Assembly: GCA_030280995.1 (NCBI GenBank)
Contig: JASXTE010000002.1
Location: forward strand, 20,472,683 to 20,536,682
Source of the DNA: Hemileia vastatrix
Taxonomy: Eukaryota; Basidiomycota; Pucciniomycetes; Pucciniales; Zaghouaniaceae
Direction: 5' to 3'
Length of the DNA stretch: 64,000 bases
This document shows, in pieces, positions 32,105 to 41,788 of this stretch. Below the pieces are notes generated by a model that did not search any database, was not told the DNA's origin, and saw only the letters and a list, made by a program, of their open reading frames with translations. Each line of letters opens with the position of its first letter. Positions within the stretch are counted from its first letter, which is position 1. A program made the position numbers and the translations under genes.

Positions 32105-32206
32105 GCGCTGGGGGTTTTTTCGTTTACTAGTGCTCCTAGTGTCGCTAATGCTAGTGGAGTTGCTGGTTGGCTAACGTTTCAGTGCCCGCGAGTACAGCCC
32201 ATAACC

Positions 32207-32323
32207 TGTAGCACGGTGTCAGCCTATAGAACTCCGGAAAGAACTGGAGAATAGGAGACTCCGCGACTACAGTCTATATACATTTGCACACATAACTAAG
32301 TACATAGTCCTAGTGACTTAACA
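32207..32323 (-). repeat. Copia 5' LTR, 117 bp
   Basis: Right copy of the LTR pair, next to the primer-binding site at about 32197-32206 (minus-strand GGTTATGGGC). Confidence 0.9.
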
Positions 32324-32593
32324 ATTTGAAAAGGTTTGTGCAGTTTTACTAAAAAATTCAAAACTTTTGGTCAACTTAATTGACATTTGACAGCAAACGT
32401 AGCCCTCCCTTCACCAAAAATTTGCCAGTTTCTCTGTCAAATGTCAAGCATTCTGACTAAATGTTTTGATTTTTTTCGCAAAACTGCACCAACTGGTTTG
32501 AAATTGGCTGTAAGTTATTTACAAGATATGAGGGGAAGACAAATTTGAGAGAGAAAAAACCGGCAATAAAGTAGAGATGCATTTACACTGCAA
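32324..32593. repeat. Duplicated segment, copy A (right part)
   Basis: Continues copy A after the copia insertion ('aaaaggtttgtgcagttttac') and matches copy B at 48702-48972 up to 'tttacactgcaa'. The last eight matching bases already belong to the TIR element that starts at 32586, so that element probably predates the duplication. Confidence 0.85.
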
Positions 32594-32905
32594 CAAATGT
32601 TCGTTTTGTCTTGGGGCGCGACAATGGCGCAACAATTAATGAACAGTGATGTAACAATTGTTTTTATCACTCAAAGGTCTTAAGTAGATCTTAAGTGCAA
32701 AAAACAATTGTTTCATAACTGTTGCACAGCTGTTGCGTGATTGTTGTGCCCCTAGGCAAAACAAAAATGTGTCGTAGTGACAGGTATTTAAAAATTATTT
32801 TTAGCACTTAAAGATCTTAAGTGAGTCTTAAGTGCAAAAAAAAATTGTATCTCAACTGTTGCGTACTTGTTGCGCCTCATGGCGAAACAAAAATGATTTG
32901 TAGTG
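32586..32905. mobile_element. CACT-end MITE with internal duplication, 320 bp
   Basis: Left end CACTGCAACAAATGTTCGTT, inverse of right end CACTACAAATCATTTTTGTT, flanked by TTA (32583-32585 and 32906-32908). A second terminus-like sequence, the inverse of CACTACGACACATTTTTG, ends at about 32781, and 'agatcttaagt...ttaagtgcaaaa' occurs twice, so the element is one unit plus a partial duplication. Confidence 0.8.
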
Positions 32906-32946
32906 TTATTAATTAATTGAGAAACAACCTATTCACTCAAGCAAAT

Positions 32947-33720
32947 TGTCACGCGCCACGTGACACTCGAGGCGAAAGCAGCTCATTAAATCAATAATAT
33001 CGAGTCCTAAATCTATACTCGAAGCGCAGAAAGCAATTCTCCATAGCAACTGCGATTTTCCTTTGTGTACTTACTATTTAACTGCGCTAGCCTAAACTCT
33101 AACTCTAAATTAGTCAATCTCTCAATAGGGTGCCTTAGTCCTTTTCAATAAGCGACGCACAGCGCTAGGTTCAACGAAATAGTACAGTAGTAGTTTTTTC
33201 ATTAAAGTTTTGTTAATTAATTAAAAAGGGGTAAATTGAGCATGGACGGATAGTTAGCGAAGAGGGTCTAAGTGTATGTTAGTAATGGTCAATGGAATGT
33301 GAATGGTGCGATGGAAGGGAGGTCAATGCGAGGAGGAACAAAGGATATAAAAGGGGTTGGGTATTTGGTTCGATATTCCTTAGAATTAAATTATAAAATT
33401 GTATTTACATTAATAGTGGTAAATCTTTAAAGTTAAAATCATTGTTATTGTATCTTTCTTTTATTTTCTCAATATTCATTTCTAAATCCTAAATCTTTGA
33501 TTATTGAGTTTCCAACCCTTTGTGAGATCTTAAGAATTCCTATTACCTTTGAAACTAGTTTATAATTCTTCTCGAACAAACCTCGAACCTGTAGCTCTTA
33601 CTTTGAGTGACCTTCAAACCATTTCCTCGAATCATTCCTCTGTGCTTCAAAGAAGTTTCTAAATCCCTCATCTCACTTTCAGGAACATCCTCGACCTTGT
33701 GCGTAGGTCGTCCGGTGACA
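32947..33720 (+). mobile_element. Solo LTR, 774 bp, copy 1
   Basis: TGTCACGCGCC...CCGGTGACA flanked by CAAAT on both sides (32942-32946 and 33721-33725). A TATA-like 'gatataaaagg' lies at 33346-33356. The same LTR, about 75% similar by eye and with a nested MITE, occurs at 35403-36429. No coding region remains. Confidence 0.9.
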
Positions 33721-34082
33721 CAAATTAGCAGTATTTTCGCATCACACAAATTAGCAGGATCGATTCCTCAAAAAAGTTAGGGATATTATTCACTCATTGA
33801 TACTGATCTTCAAATTTAGGCTTACAGTGTCATTGGTTTGTATTTTAAATGTTAGTGTTAGATAGAAAGTAGTCGTTAGTAAAATGATTTCATAAGCTAG
33901 GATGTTGCTGAAGTAATTAAATACATAGTTGTATGATATGCAAGTATTTAGTAATTTAGTGAGTTAGGTTGTCGTTGGGGCAAATCCAGGTTGTAGCCAG
34001 ATCACAGCCCATTTTTAGACGGGTAAAAAAATTGAGCTGCAGAATTATTTGACAGTTTCAGTTCATAATGCAGCTCTGGAAT
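33721..34082. other. Intergenic, no supported gene
   Basis: AT-rich sequence; the motif 'cacacaaattagcag' occurs twice (33718 and about 33745). No protein is recognisable. Confidence 0.4.
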
Positions 34083-34539
34083 CACTACGCACCAAGTAAG
34101 ATATCCCTGATGGGGATATCTGGCGCGAGTTGGGGATATTTTAGGGAGGGACATAAGGATAGAAAAATATGTGCAAGAAAAATATGTATGAGATAAATAT
34201 GGGTCAGGAAATTATGTGCAAAAAAAATATGTGAGGATAATAAGTGTAAGAAAAATATCTTGCAGCCATGGGAAATTTTGTTTTTTAACTTTTTATTTCT
34301 CTCAAAAAACTGATTTTATATTTCATTTTTCATTTAAATATCTTTTTTACAATTTATTTTGAAAAAAAAAAAAATTCTCATGGTCGCAATTGATTTTTCT
34401 TACACTTACTTTTCTCACACTTATTTTTCTTGCACTTACTTTTCTTACATTTACTTTTTTGATCTTGTGTCCCTCCCTAAAATATCCCTAACTTGTGCTG
34501 GATATCCCCATCAGGGATATCTTACTTGGTGCGTAGTGA
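34083..34539. mobile_element. CACTACGCACC hairpin MITE, 457 bp
   Basis: TIR starts CACTACGCACCAAGTAAGAT at both ends and continues through 'atccctgatggggatatc'; flanked by AAT (34080-34082 and 34540-34542). The arms extend to 'gggagggaca' and then to tandem 'aagaaaaatatgtg' / 'tttttcttacactta' units, so most of the element folds back on itself. Non-coding. Confidence 0.9.
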
Positions 34540-35175
34540 ATGGAAGTAATAGGGTGGAATGATGGGGAAAATGGATCAAGTGCCACGAAATAAATTGAAC
34601 CTCTAAAAAAAAAATCTTCCCCTCAGTTTTTTGTCCTGCCAAACAGTTTATGATTTCTTTTTGATTTTGTTTCAATCATTTCAGATTTCCCTGTAGTAAA
34701 ATTTAAATTTTTCAAATGTCAATTATTAACCTGTCGAAGTGTGGAGAAGTAATACTTCAAACACCCCAAAATACTCTGAATTTTGTTTCATACATCTTCA
34801 TTTTAACATTTCTAAATTGTCAAGATAAGGGCCAAATACCAGGGAGAACTTGGATTTGCTCCAGCAACAACCAAGTATTTGAAAAATAGCGACTATATTC
34901 TGGTATTCTGAAGTTTAGTAGGGCACTTAAGCATATAGAAAACATTTCTGGACACTCATTTAGTAATTTACTGAGTTTATTTGATGTTTATGAAGGGTTT
35001 ATATTTGAGAAAAGTGGTTGGTTATTTCAAGGAAATTGGTTATATGAAAGCTCAGATTGAAACATTTATTTTATGGTCAAAACATTTTTCAGGATCTCAG
35101 GGCTATTGATAATGATCATAAAGGATTAGCATTATAATTCAATATCAGTAAGAAAAATAAATAGTTAATTAGCAA
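34540..35175. other. Non-coding, partly an old relative of the gene upstream region
   Basis: The stretch 34840-34910 ('gatttgctccagcaacaacc', 'ttgaaaaatagcgact') resembles 25280-25330 upstream of the copy A gene. The end (35095-35175) matches 22830-22910 of copy A and so marks the start of duplicated segment B. No gene is visible. Confidence 0.5.
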
Positions 35176-35400
35176 TGCTTCCACCCATTTTTTTATGCCA
35201 CATGGCATAACAAATGTGTAATGGTAACATAACAGTTTTGTAACAATTAGGTAACAATTTTCTTCACATTTTATTGGGGTTATACTCCCTTTTAGTCCCC
35301 CCTAAATGTAAAAAAATTCATTACCTAATTATTAGGCGACCATTATATTAATTTTACACAATTGTTATGCCATGTGGCATAACAAACATGAGTGGAAGTG
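35176..35400. mobile_element. MITE with TIR around CACTTCCAC, 225 bp
   Basis: The left arm 'cttccacccatttttttatg' pairs with the right arm ending 'catgagtggaagtg'; both include 'tgccacatggcataaca'. The left-most bases are mutated (TGC for CAC) and the flanks CAA/TAA are an imperfect 3-bp duplication. It interrupts copy B relative to copy A. Confidence 0.65.
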
Positions 35401-35402
35401 TA

Positions 35403-36429
35403 TGTCACACAATGGGTGAAACTCAAAGCAAAAGCAGCTCACTAAGTCCATAATCCAGGGGCACAATTGTCTCAGCTAAATACATAAGCAAAGCGCAGAA
35501 GTAATATTTGCTTAGCAACTGCATTTCCTTTTTTCTCAATCCAGAATCACTTATTTTACTGTGCTTTGTCTAAATGCTATATCTAAATTAATTGATTAAT
35601 TTCAATTATGTGCTTATGCTTTTCAATTTAAGCAAATTGATGTACTATTAGCAGTATGATTGATGCAATATTCTCAATGCAGGCTATTGTGTGTCTGAGG
35701 GTTGTCAAAAGGTGTGTTAGTAGGAACAGTGGGAAACTATTAAGGGGTCTGTGGTATAATAATGACATTTATTAAAAGGGTTGATGTGAAGTGGAGTTGT
35801 CTATATTAATGGGGTTGGTTTTGATTTGACACTCCTTAGAATTAAATTATAATATCATTGTGATAGTAGTTAATTTTATAGTAATATATTTTGGCTATTA
35901 TTGTTTTCTTCCTTTTCTTATTAATCATTTCCCTTGATTATTAAGCTTCCAGCCCTTTGTGAGATTCTTCAAATATTAGTATCACACACTACGCAATATA
36001 GGGGGTGGACTTGCTAGCAAGTTCTCAACCTGAACTCAGATGGAACTCAGATGGAACTCAGACTGAACTCATACTGAACCCATACTGAACTCTACTTGAA
36101 CACCCACCTAAAACTGTTCTACTGAGTGGTGTTCATCCCTGATTGTATGGTTCCTTTATCAATAGCTCAATGTGTGTTCAATCTATGGTGAGTTTGGGTC
36201 CAAGGTTGCGGACTTGCTAGCAAGTCCGCCCCCCATATTGTGTGGTGACATTTAAGTTTATATTAATATTCCCCTCAAACATATCTTGAAGCAGGATAAG
36301 TTACTTTGACATATCTTTGAACTACTTCTTCAAGGTATTCCTCTGTGCCTCAAAGCAGTTCAACTCCCCTTACCCAATCTCACTTACTTAGGAGCACCCT
36401 TGACCTTGTGCATAGGTTGTCCAGTGACA
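35403..36429 (+). mobile_element. Solo LTR, copy 2, with nested MITE
   Basis: TGTCACACAATGG...CCAGTGACA flanked by GTGTA on both sides (35398-35402 and 36430-36434). Without the MITE at 35987-36247 its length is about 763 bp, close to copy 1 at 32947-33720. Shared landmarks include 'gaattaaattata' and 'ccagccctttgtgag'. Confidence 0.9.
35987..36247. mobile_element. Hairpin MITE, CACTACACAATATAGGGGG family, copy 2
   Basis: 261 bp, ends CACTACGCAATATAGGGGG and the inverse of CACCACACAATATGGGGGG, flanked by ACA (35984-35986 and 36248-36250). It is the reverse complement of the element at 2882-3131, including the 'gaactca'-type repeats in the middle. Confidence 0.9.
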
Positions 36430-36434
36430 GTGTA

Positions 36435-38861
36435 AGAATATTATAAGTATAAGTATGACATTACCTATTGATGATGAGAAAATAGGATAGCAAAAAGGAA
36501 TGAAGTTCACAATATTTTTATGCTTCTCTATCATCAATAGATGTTTGATTGAGAAAAACCAGGTCTATGGACAACAAATGTATAATATGTATAAACATGT
36601 TGATGCACACTTTCTAATATAAAACAAGATAAGACATTCAAGGAGTGTTATGCAGCTGTAGAAATAGCTATATATATATGTGCTTATGTTGTCAGATGAG
36701 CATGATGTAATGATAATTATAAATGGTCAACTGAGAAAGTAACTTAAGGAGTCTAACAGCCTGCAGATCCTGACATTTGTTGCACCCCTTGGTGAAACAG
36801 GCATGTGTTACAGTGTGCATTATCACATTGAAAGAATATTTTTAATAGATTAAATGAAAGCTTTATCATGACTTGACGTCTATATTTGTGAAATCTTCCT
36901 CTTATGTCCTGTTTTATACATTCCTGCTAGGGGGTTTCTCAATTTTTGTGGATGAATTTTTATACCACTCAAATGAGAAAATTTTAGTCCGTGTGTATTC
37001 ATGAATTTTATCCACATGTAGGATCGAGTGACTCTTTCGTCTTGGTATTTGAGGTACATTTTGAGTTGATTTTCAAACAAATTACAAAAATCTAAATCTA
37101 TTGTCTCAATACAAGAGCAGTCAATATTATTTGGTACCCGTTTTGAAAGCTTTGGAATAATCCTCCAATTTATTGTCTGAAAATATTCACAAATGAACTT
37201 TGATTTCTTACTTCTACGTGTTAACTGGTTTGTAAGAATCACCAAAAAAATCTTTCGATATCGAACTTCTTCATCTACAATATTCCCCGGAAACGCTTTA
37301 CAGGATAATGTGTGTTTTTTCCCGCTTTCAACCAGTGATCTCAGATCGTTCTCGGAGGTTTCAAGCAGCCAATCTCCCATGAGAACCTCAAGTCTTTCAT
37401 AAATATCTCGTCTTTGCTGTTGCGTAATGGACTCCAGGGGGATATGCTTCAGGAACTCTTCAATAAAATCAATACACCGGATCGCGAGACTTGCATCAAG
37501 ACCTTGTTCCATAAGCTTCAATGTTCCACTATAAGCCCTCCAATAAATGATAGCATCGTCTTTGAACTCAGAGCTGTCATATTCAAATAACTCTAATCTA
37601 ATTGTGATTCTTTGGATGTCTTGAAAAAGAAGCATTTGTGCAATTACGGCCTGTGTTTCTGTGAAAGAGACGTGAGATAAACGCGAAATGAAATCTTTTA
37701 TTCCATTATAAAAAATCTTATAAATTTTGAAAGGCCCTTTTTTGTAGATATGTGATTTAGCACTGGGTTTATGTGAAAACACTTTATCGGACATTTGATA
37801 AAGAATTTTTGTATTTCTTTGTAACTTGACAATTGTAGGATCGGTCGATTCTTCCTTCAAATCCTGCCAATCAGCCGGCAGCTCGGATAGCAATTTTTTG
37901 TGCATTTTGTCGATTTCGATACGGGAATTAATTAAACCCATATGCAATCGATAGTAATGGCATAGTCCACGAAGATGTGCATTATAGCAATCATTTGGAT
38001 CAATAAAGTTTTCCGCTTCCAGGTTTTCTTCTGGTATGAATTCTTCATTCAGCTGATTTTCAGAGCTATAACCACTTTCGAGGCGTGACGAGTGAGCTCG
38101 CACTTCTTCAATTTGACTATTATGTTCAGAAACATGCATAACCAAGTTTGGATTGTCATATATATCATCAGGATGCTCCTCAGAAAGTAGTGAGGTTTCT
38201 ACTTGTTTTCTGGTATCATAGTCCTGAATTACTGATTCCATGTTGCGTTGAATAATGGTGTCCTGAGTCCTAAGGTTATGCTGAAGGAATAAATTTCATC
38301 ATCATAAGTAACTTAAAAAAATCTCCTCTCGCTTTCTTTCGTTTTTTTTGTTCAAATAACTGACCTGTTGTTGGCTTGCTGATGGGCAACGCTCATAGTT
38401 CCAAATCTGTGAATCTATCTTTTGAAACTTATTTCTTCTTCCTTCTTTATCTTGATAATGTGAAGATAGACTCGCATTGAATTTTGGTGGATAGTTGGGT
38501 GGAGCCAGAGACAACTCCAAATTAATATGCTCCTGTACTGGAATAAAATGTTTACCATGTGAGGGTTTCGCATCGCTGAAAACTACCCGTAGTAATTGTA
38601 TTAGTAGGAGGAAGTTAAACATATTGAGATGTAAACGACTTCAGTGACGAGTCTCTACTGTTCTTCTGTCCTTTATTGATCTAGGAAAGAACGTGTGATA
38701 ACAAAAAATAAAAGACGTTATTCCTAAATACATGGAGACCTGAAACGGTTGAAACAAAATCAAAAAAATTTCACAAATTTTCCGGGGGAGTGATCCAGTG
38801 ACAACCTTGATTTGCTCCAGCGACAGCCTAATATTCTAAAAATAGTAATTACAAGCATTTT
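36435..38861. repeat. Duplicated segment, copy B (left part)
   Basis: Matches 22912-25340 of copy A; identity is very high from about 37300 to 38861 and lower in the downstream part and the 3' third of the gene. It ends in ATTTT at the Ty3/gypsy insertion and resumes at 48587. Confidence 0.9.
36880..38622 (-). CDS. Predicted secreted protein, 552 residues, one intron (copy B)
   Basis: Same structure as the gene at 23359-25101: exon 1 38622-38365 with signal peptide MFNFLLLIQLLRVVFSDA, intron 38364-38281, exon 2 38280-36880. Residues 1-409 differ from copy A at only one position (Asn/Ser at about 322). Residues 410-552 differ at about two dozen positions, including charge changes (Glu to Ala, Lys to Thr, Gly to Arg, Thr to Lys, Val to Glu). 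The frame is fully open, so both copies look functional. The Ty3/gypsy LTR sits 240 bp upstream of the ATG in the same orientation and might affect expression. Confidence 0.8.
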
Positions 38862-40362
38862 TGTCAGGCTAAGATCAAGTACAAGGACGTGAACTAGCTT
38901 GAATAGTCAGTTGTCTAGAAGATTTTAATGGTCCTATATGAATACTGTAGTTCTAATCCACTAAGTTGTAAAATATAATCAAATATAAAGGTCTCAGTAA
39001 TATAATTCTCACTATTCTTATATATGGCTTACAATCTTTATAGTTGGTAGAAAAATAGATTATATAAATTCAGATACTATTCAAAAGTCTTATAAAAGTA
39101 CTAATTGATATGTATTGTAATTGGTTTGGTTATATTGGTTAAATTGTAATGATAAAGAATGAAGAAATACAACCCAAAAACCTCCTCCTTTTATACACAC
39201 TGAGTTCCCCAATGATTCCCTTGATGTACCACCCAATACACAGTTAATAACGCCTCTAAACAACTAATAGACATTCCCATCAACATTCCCAGTGACCCAT
39301 GACATAATTAGAAGAGTAATAACTGCCAAAATCCTGAAATAATAAGGGAAATCCATCAAAATTAAAGAAAAAGACAAAAAGAGAGTATATGCGTATAAAA
39401 CAATAATATTAAGGACTAAAGGAGACTTCTTAAGGTTAATAATAGCTTAATAATAAGGGGGATTGACTGTAGAAATAATGGGGCTAATCCTGACATTATA
39501 CTACGTGAAATTCCCATTCAAAAATAACCAAAATTGACTGAGAAACCACCCAAAAACTTAAAAAAGAGCGTGAGATGTGGGGTAACTACATGCAGTTCTT
39601 GGCAGGCTCTTGCACGGGTAAATCCTTGACTAAAATTAGGCGAATTTAAGCGTGGTGATGAAATAAAGTGCCAAGAGTGAGGTTATTAATGAAATTAGTG
39701 CATATAAACAGGGTCAATGCATTATTAATTAAGCTAGGACACTAAATAAGCGCCTGTCGCCTATTTTAGTGTGTTTCCCTACAGTGGGCGTAGAATGTGG
39801 GGTAATTATAGTGTGAAAAAGCTAACTTTGCTAAAAATGAAGCTATTCACACGGGAAAAAAGCAGGCAGTATGTGGCCAGTACACAGAAGCCATTTCTGG
39901 CATAAAAAACACCAAATTTGAAAAGTGTTATTTTTATGCATTTAAATAGCCAAATCAATAGTTCTAAATGAGCCCAATTGATCTGTCAAAGCGCAATTTT
40001 GATATTCTCAATTTTATAGCGCATATAGTCAACTTTTAAGTGAAATAAAGCGCATTTCTTGTTTTTTGCATAAAACAATGAATATAACAGCTTTAAGTGT
40101 ACTTAAAAGTTATGCAGCCTTATACTTAAGGTTCTTAAGATTACCCTAACATATTCCAACTTAATATTAAGTACATAAGACCTATAAAAGGTGGATATAT
40201 GCGTGTATATAAGGTGTTATAATGGCATTTTTTGTGTATTATCATAATTTTACTTATGTATACTATTTGTGTACTCTTATTTATTAGTCCCATGTATAGT
40301 TCATGTGTTTAACATAACTTATAATCACTTTTTACTCAGTCCTGGAGATATACAGGCTGACA
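38862..40362 (-). repeat. Ty3/gypsy 3' LTR, 1501 bp
   Basis: Left LTR of the intact element. The adjacent polypurine tract reads, on the minus strand, as a T-run followed by GGGTGGGCGAG. Confidence 0.95.
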
Positions 40363-40544
40363 CTCGCCCACCCAAAAAAAACAATAAAAAAAATGATAAG
40401 TTATACATTTTATTTTATTTAATTTGTAATTTTCAGGTATTCAGAATAAATCTGTAGCATTAAAGATTCAACTTTAAAGAAATAAAACATAATAAAATAT
40501 TATGAGTACTGGTTTTTTAACCCCTCAGCTGGTTGAACAGAAAT

Positions 40545-41756
40545 TTATTTCTGTTTAAATTTTTTAAGAAGGGTGGATAAATTAGAAATTTCTTTTTCAG
40601 GTATCCATTTATCAAATTCATTTGATTTCCCTTTAAATCTTAGTAAATACTCAGTTCCTTTTTCTTTAGTAAGGATTCTTTTCTTGAGTATTTTTTCAAT
40701 CTCTGCTTTTTCCACAATTTCTTCAGGTTGCTTTTTAGGCCTTCCCCTTCTTTTTGGAAATAAGTCAGGATCATTTGCATGGTAAGGTTTCAATAATGAG
40801 ATAGGGAAAACTGGATGTTTCCTATCATATGGAGCATATAATATGACTTCCACTGCATTATTCCCAACCATTTTATTTACTACAAAAGGTCCTACAAAGG
40901 GATCCTTTAATTTAACATTACCTTGTAAGTTAAAATGTAGTGTTGATATGAGGACTTCATCTCCCTTTTTAAATTCAAATTCTTTATGAGATTTGTCCCA
41001 CCTTTTCTTTTCATATTCAAATGCTTTTTGGATGCATTCTTCTGCATGCTTTCTACACATTTGTTGCATATGAATAAAGGATTTAGTGCCAGGGTGTATA
41101 TCCAACCTTGGTAGTTTATTTAAAAGATTTACTGGGGTATTTGGTACATATCCCAGCCAGAGTTCAAATGGTTTCTTCTCTGTTACAGAATGAGTTGTGC
41201 TGTTATAAGCAAATTCAAGGCCAGGAATTAATGTTACCCAGTCATGTGTGAATTTCTCATTGTCTTTGTATTCTAATCCAAAGGCACAATATCTTCTGAT
41301 CATGTCTTCTAGAGTTTGTATCATCCTCTCAGCCAGCCCATCAGTTTGTGGATGGTGTGCTGTAGACAATTTTAATTGACAACCTGATACTTCCATCAAA
41401 GATGTCCAGAACTCTGAAGTAAATTTAGGATCTCTGTCAGAGATTATGACTTTGGGGAACCCAGCAGTATTCATCATCTGAGTCCACCATAGTAACACCA
41501 AGTCTTTAGCAGATACCTCTTTATGGGTAGGGATAAACTTACACATTTTTGTTAATCTATCCACTATTACCCAGCAAGAATTGAAACTTTCTTTTCCTGC
41601 TAATGGCAAGCCAGTTACAAAATCCATGTTTATAATTTCCCATGGAGCTTTTGGCTGCTCTATTTGTTGTAACAACCCAGCTCTCTTCCCAGTTAATCTT
41701 TTAGATTTCTGACAAGAGTCACATGTTTCAATGTATTTTTGTACATCCTCTTTCAT
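40545..41756 (-). pseudogene. G1 integrase with chromodomain (3' part of split polyprotein)
   Basis: A 403-residue frame continuing the polyprotein after a one-base deletion. It has the second half of the integrase zinc finger ('CDSCQKSKRLTG'), the catalytic core with Asp45 (NMDFVTGLP), Asp107 (ISDRDPKFTS) and Glu143 (HHPQTDGLAERM) in DD35E spacing, the 'GDEVLISTLHFN' and 'GPFVVNKMVGNNAVEV' C-terminal domain, and a terminal chromodomain-like segment (about 345-400: 'EIEKILKKRI', 'EYLLRFKGKSNEFDKWIPEKEI'). Chromodomains guide integration to marked chromatin. All catalytic residues are intact, so only the frameshift disables it. Confidence 0.9.
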
Positions 41757-41788
41757 GTTTATCCACCAGGCTGTATTTTTAACTCTGG

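Larger units (their letters stand above)
25456..32323 (-). mobile_element. Ty1/copia retrotransposon, minus strand, with nested insertion
   Basis: Two 117-bp LTRs (25456-25572 and 32207-32323) start TGTAGCACGG and end GACTTAACA and differ at three positions. Flanks are ATTCG (25451-25455) and ATTTG (32324-32328), a diverged 5-bp duplication; the empty site 'catattcaaaaagg' survives in copy B at 48699-48712. On the minus strand the sequence after the 5' LTR is GGTTATGGGC, resembling the complement of the anticodon region of initiator tRNA-Met, as used for half-tRNA priming by Drosophila copia. A G-run polypurine tract (plus-strand C-run at 25573-25580) abuts the 3' LTR. Coding order gag, protease, integrase, RT and RNase H is copia-type. 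A 1.75-kb TIR element sits in the 3' UTR. Confidence 0.9.
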
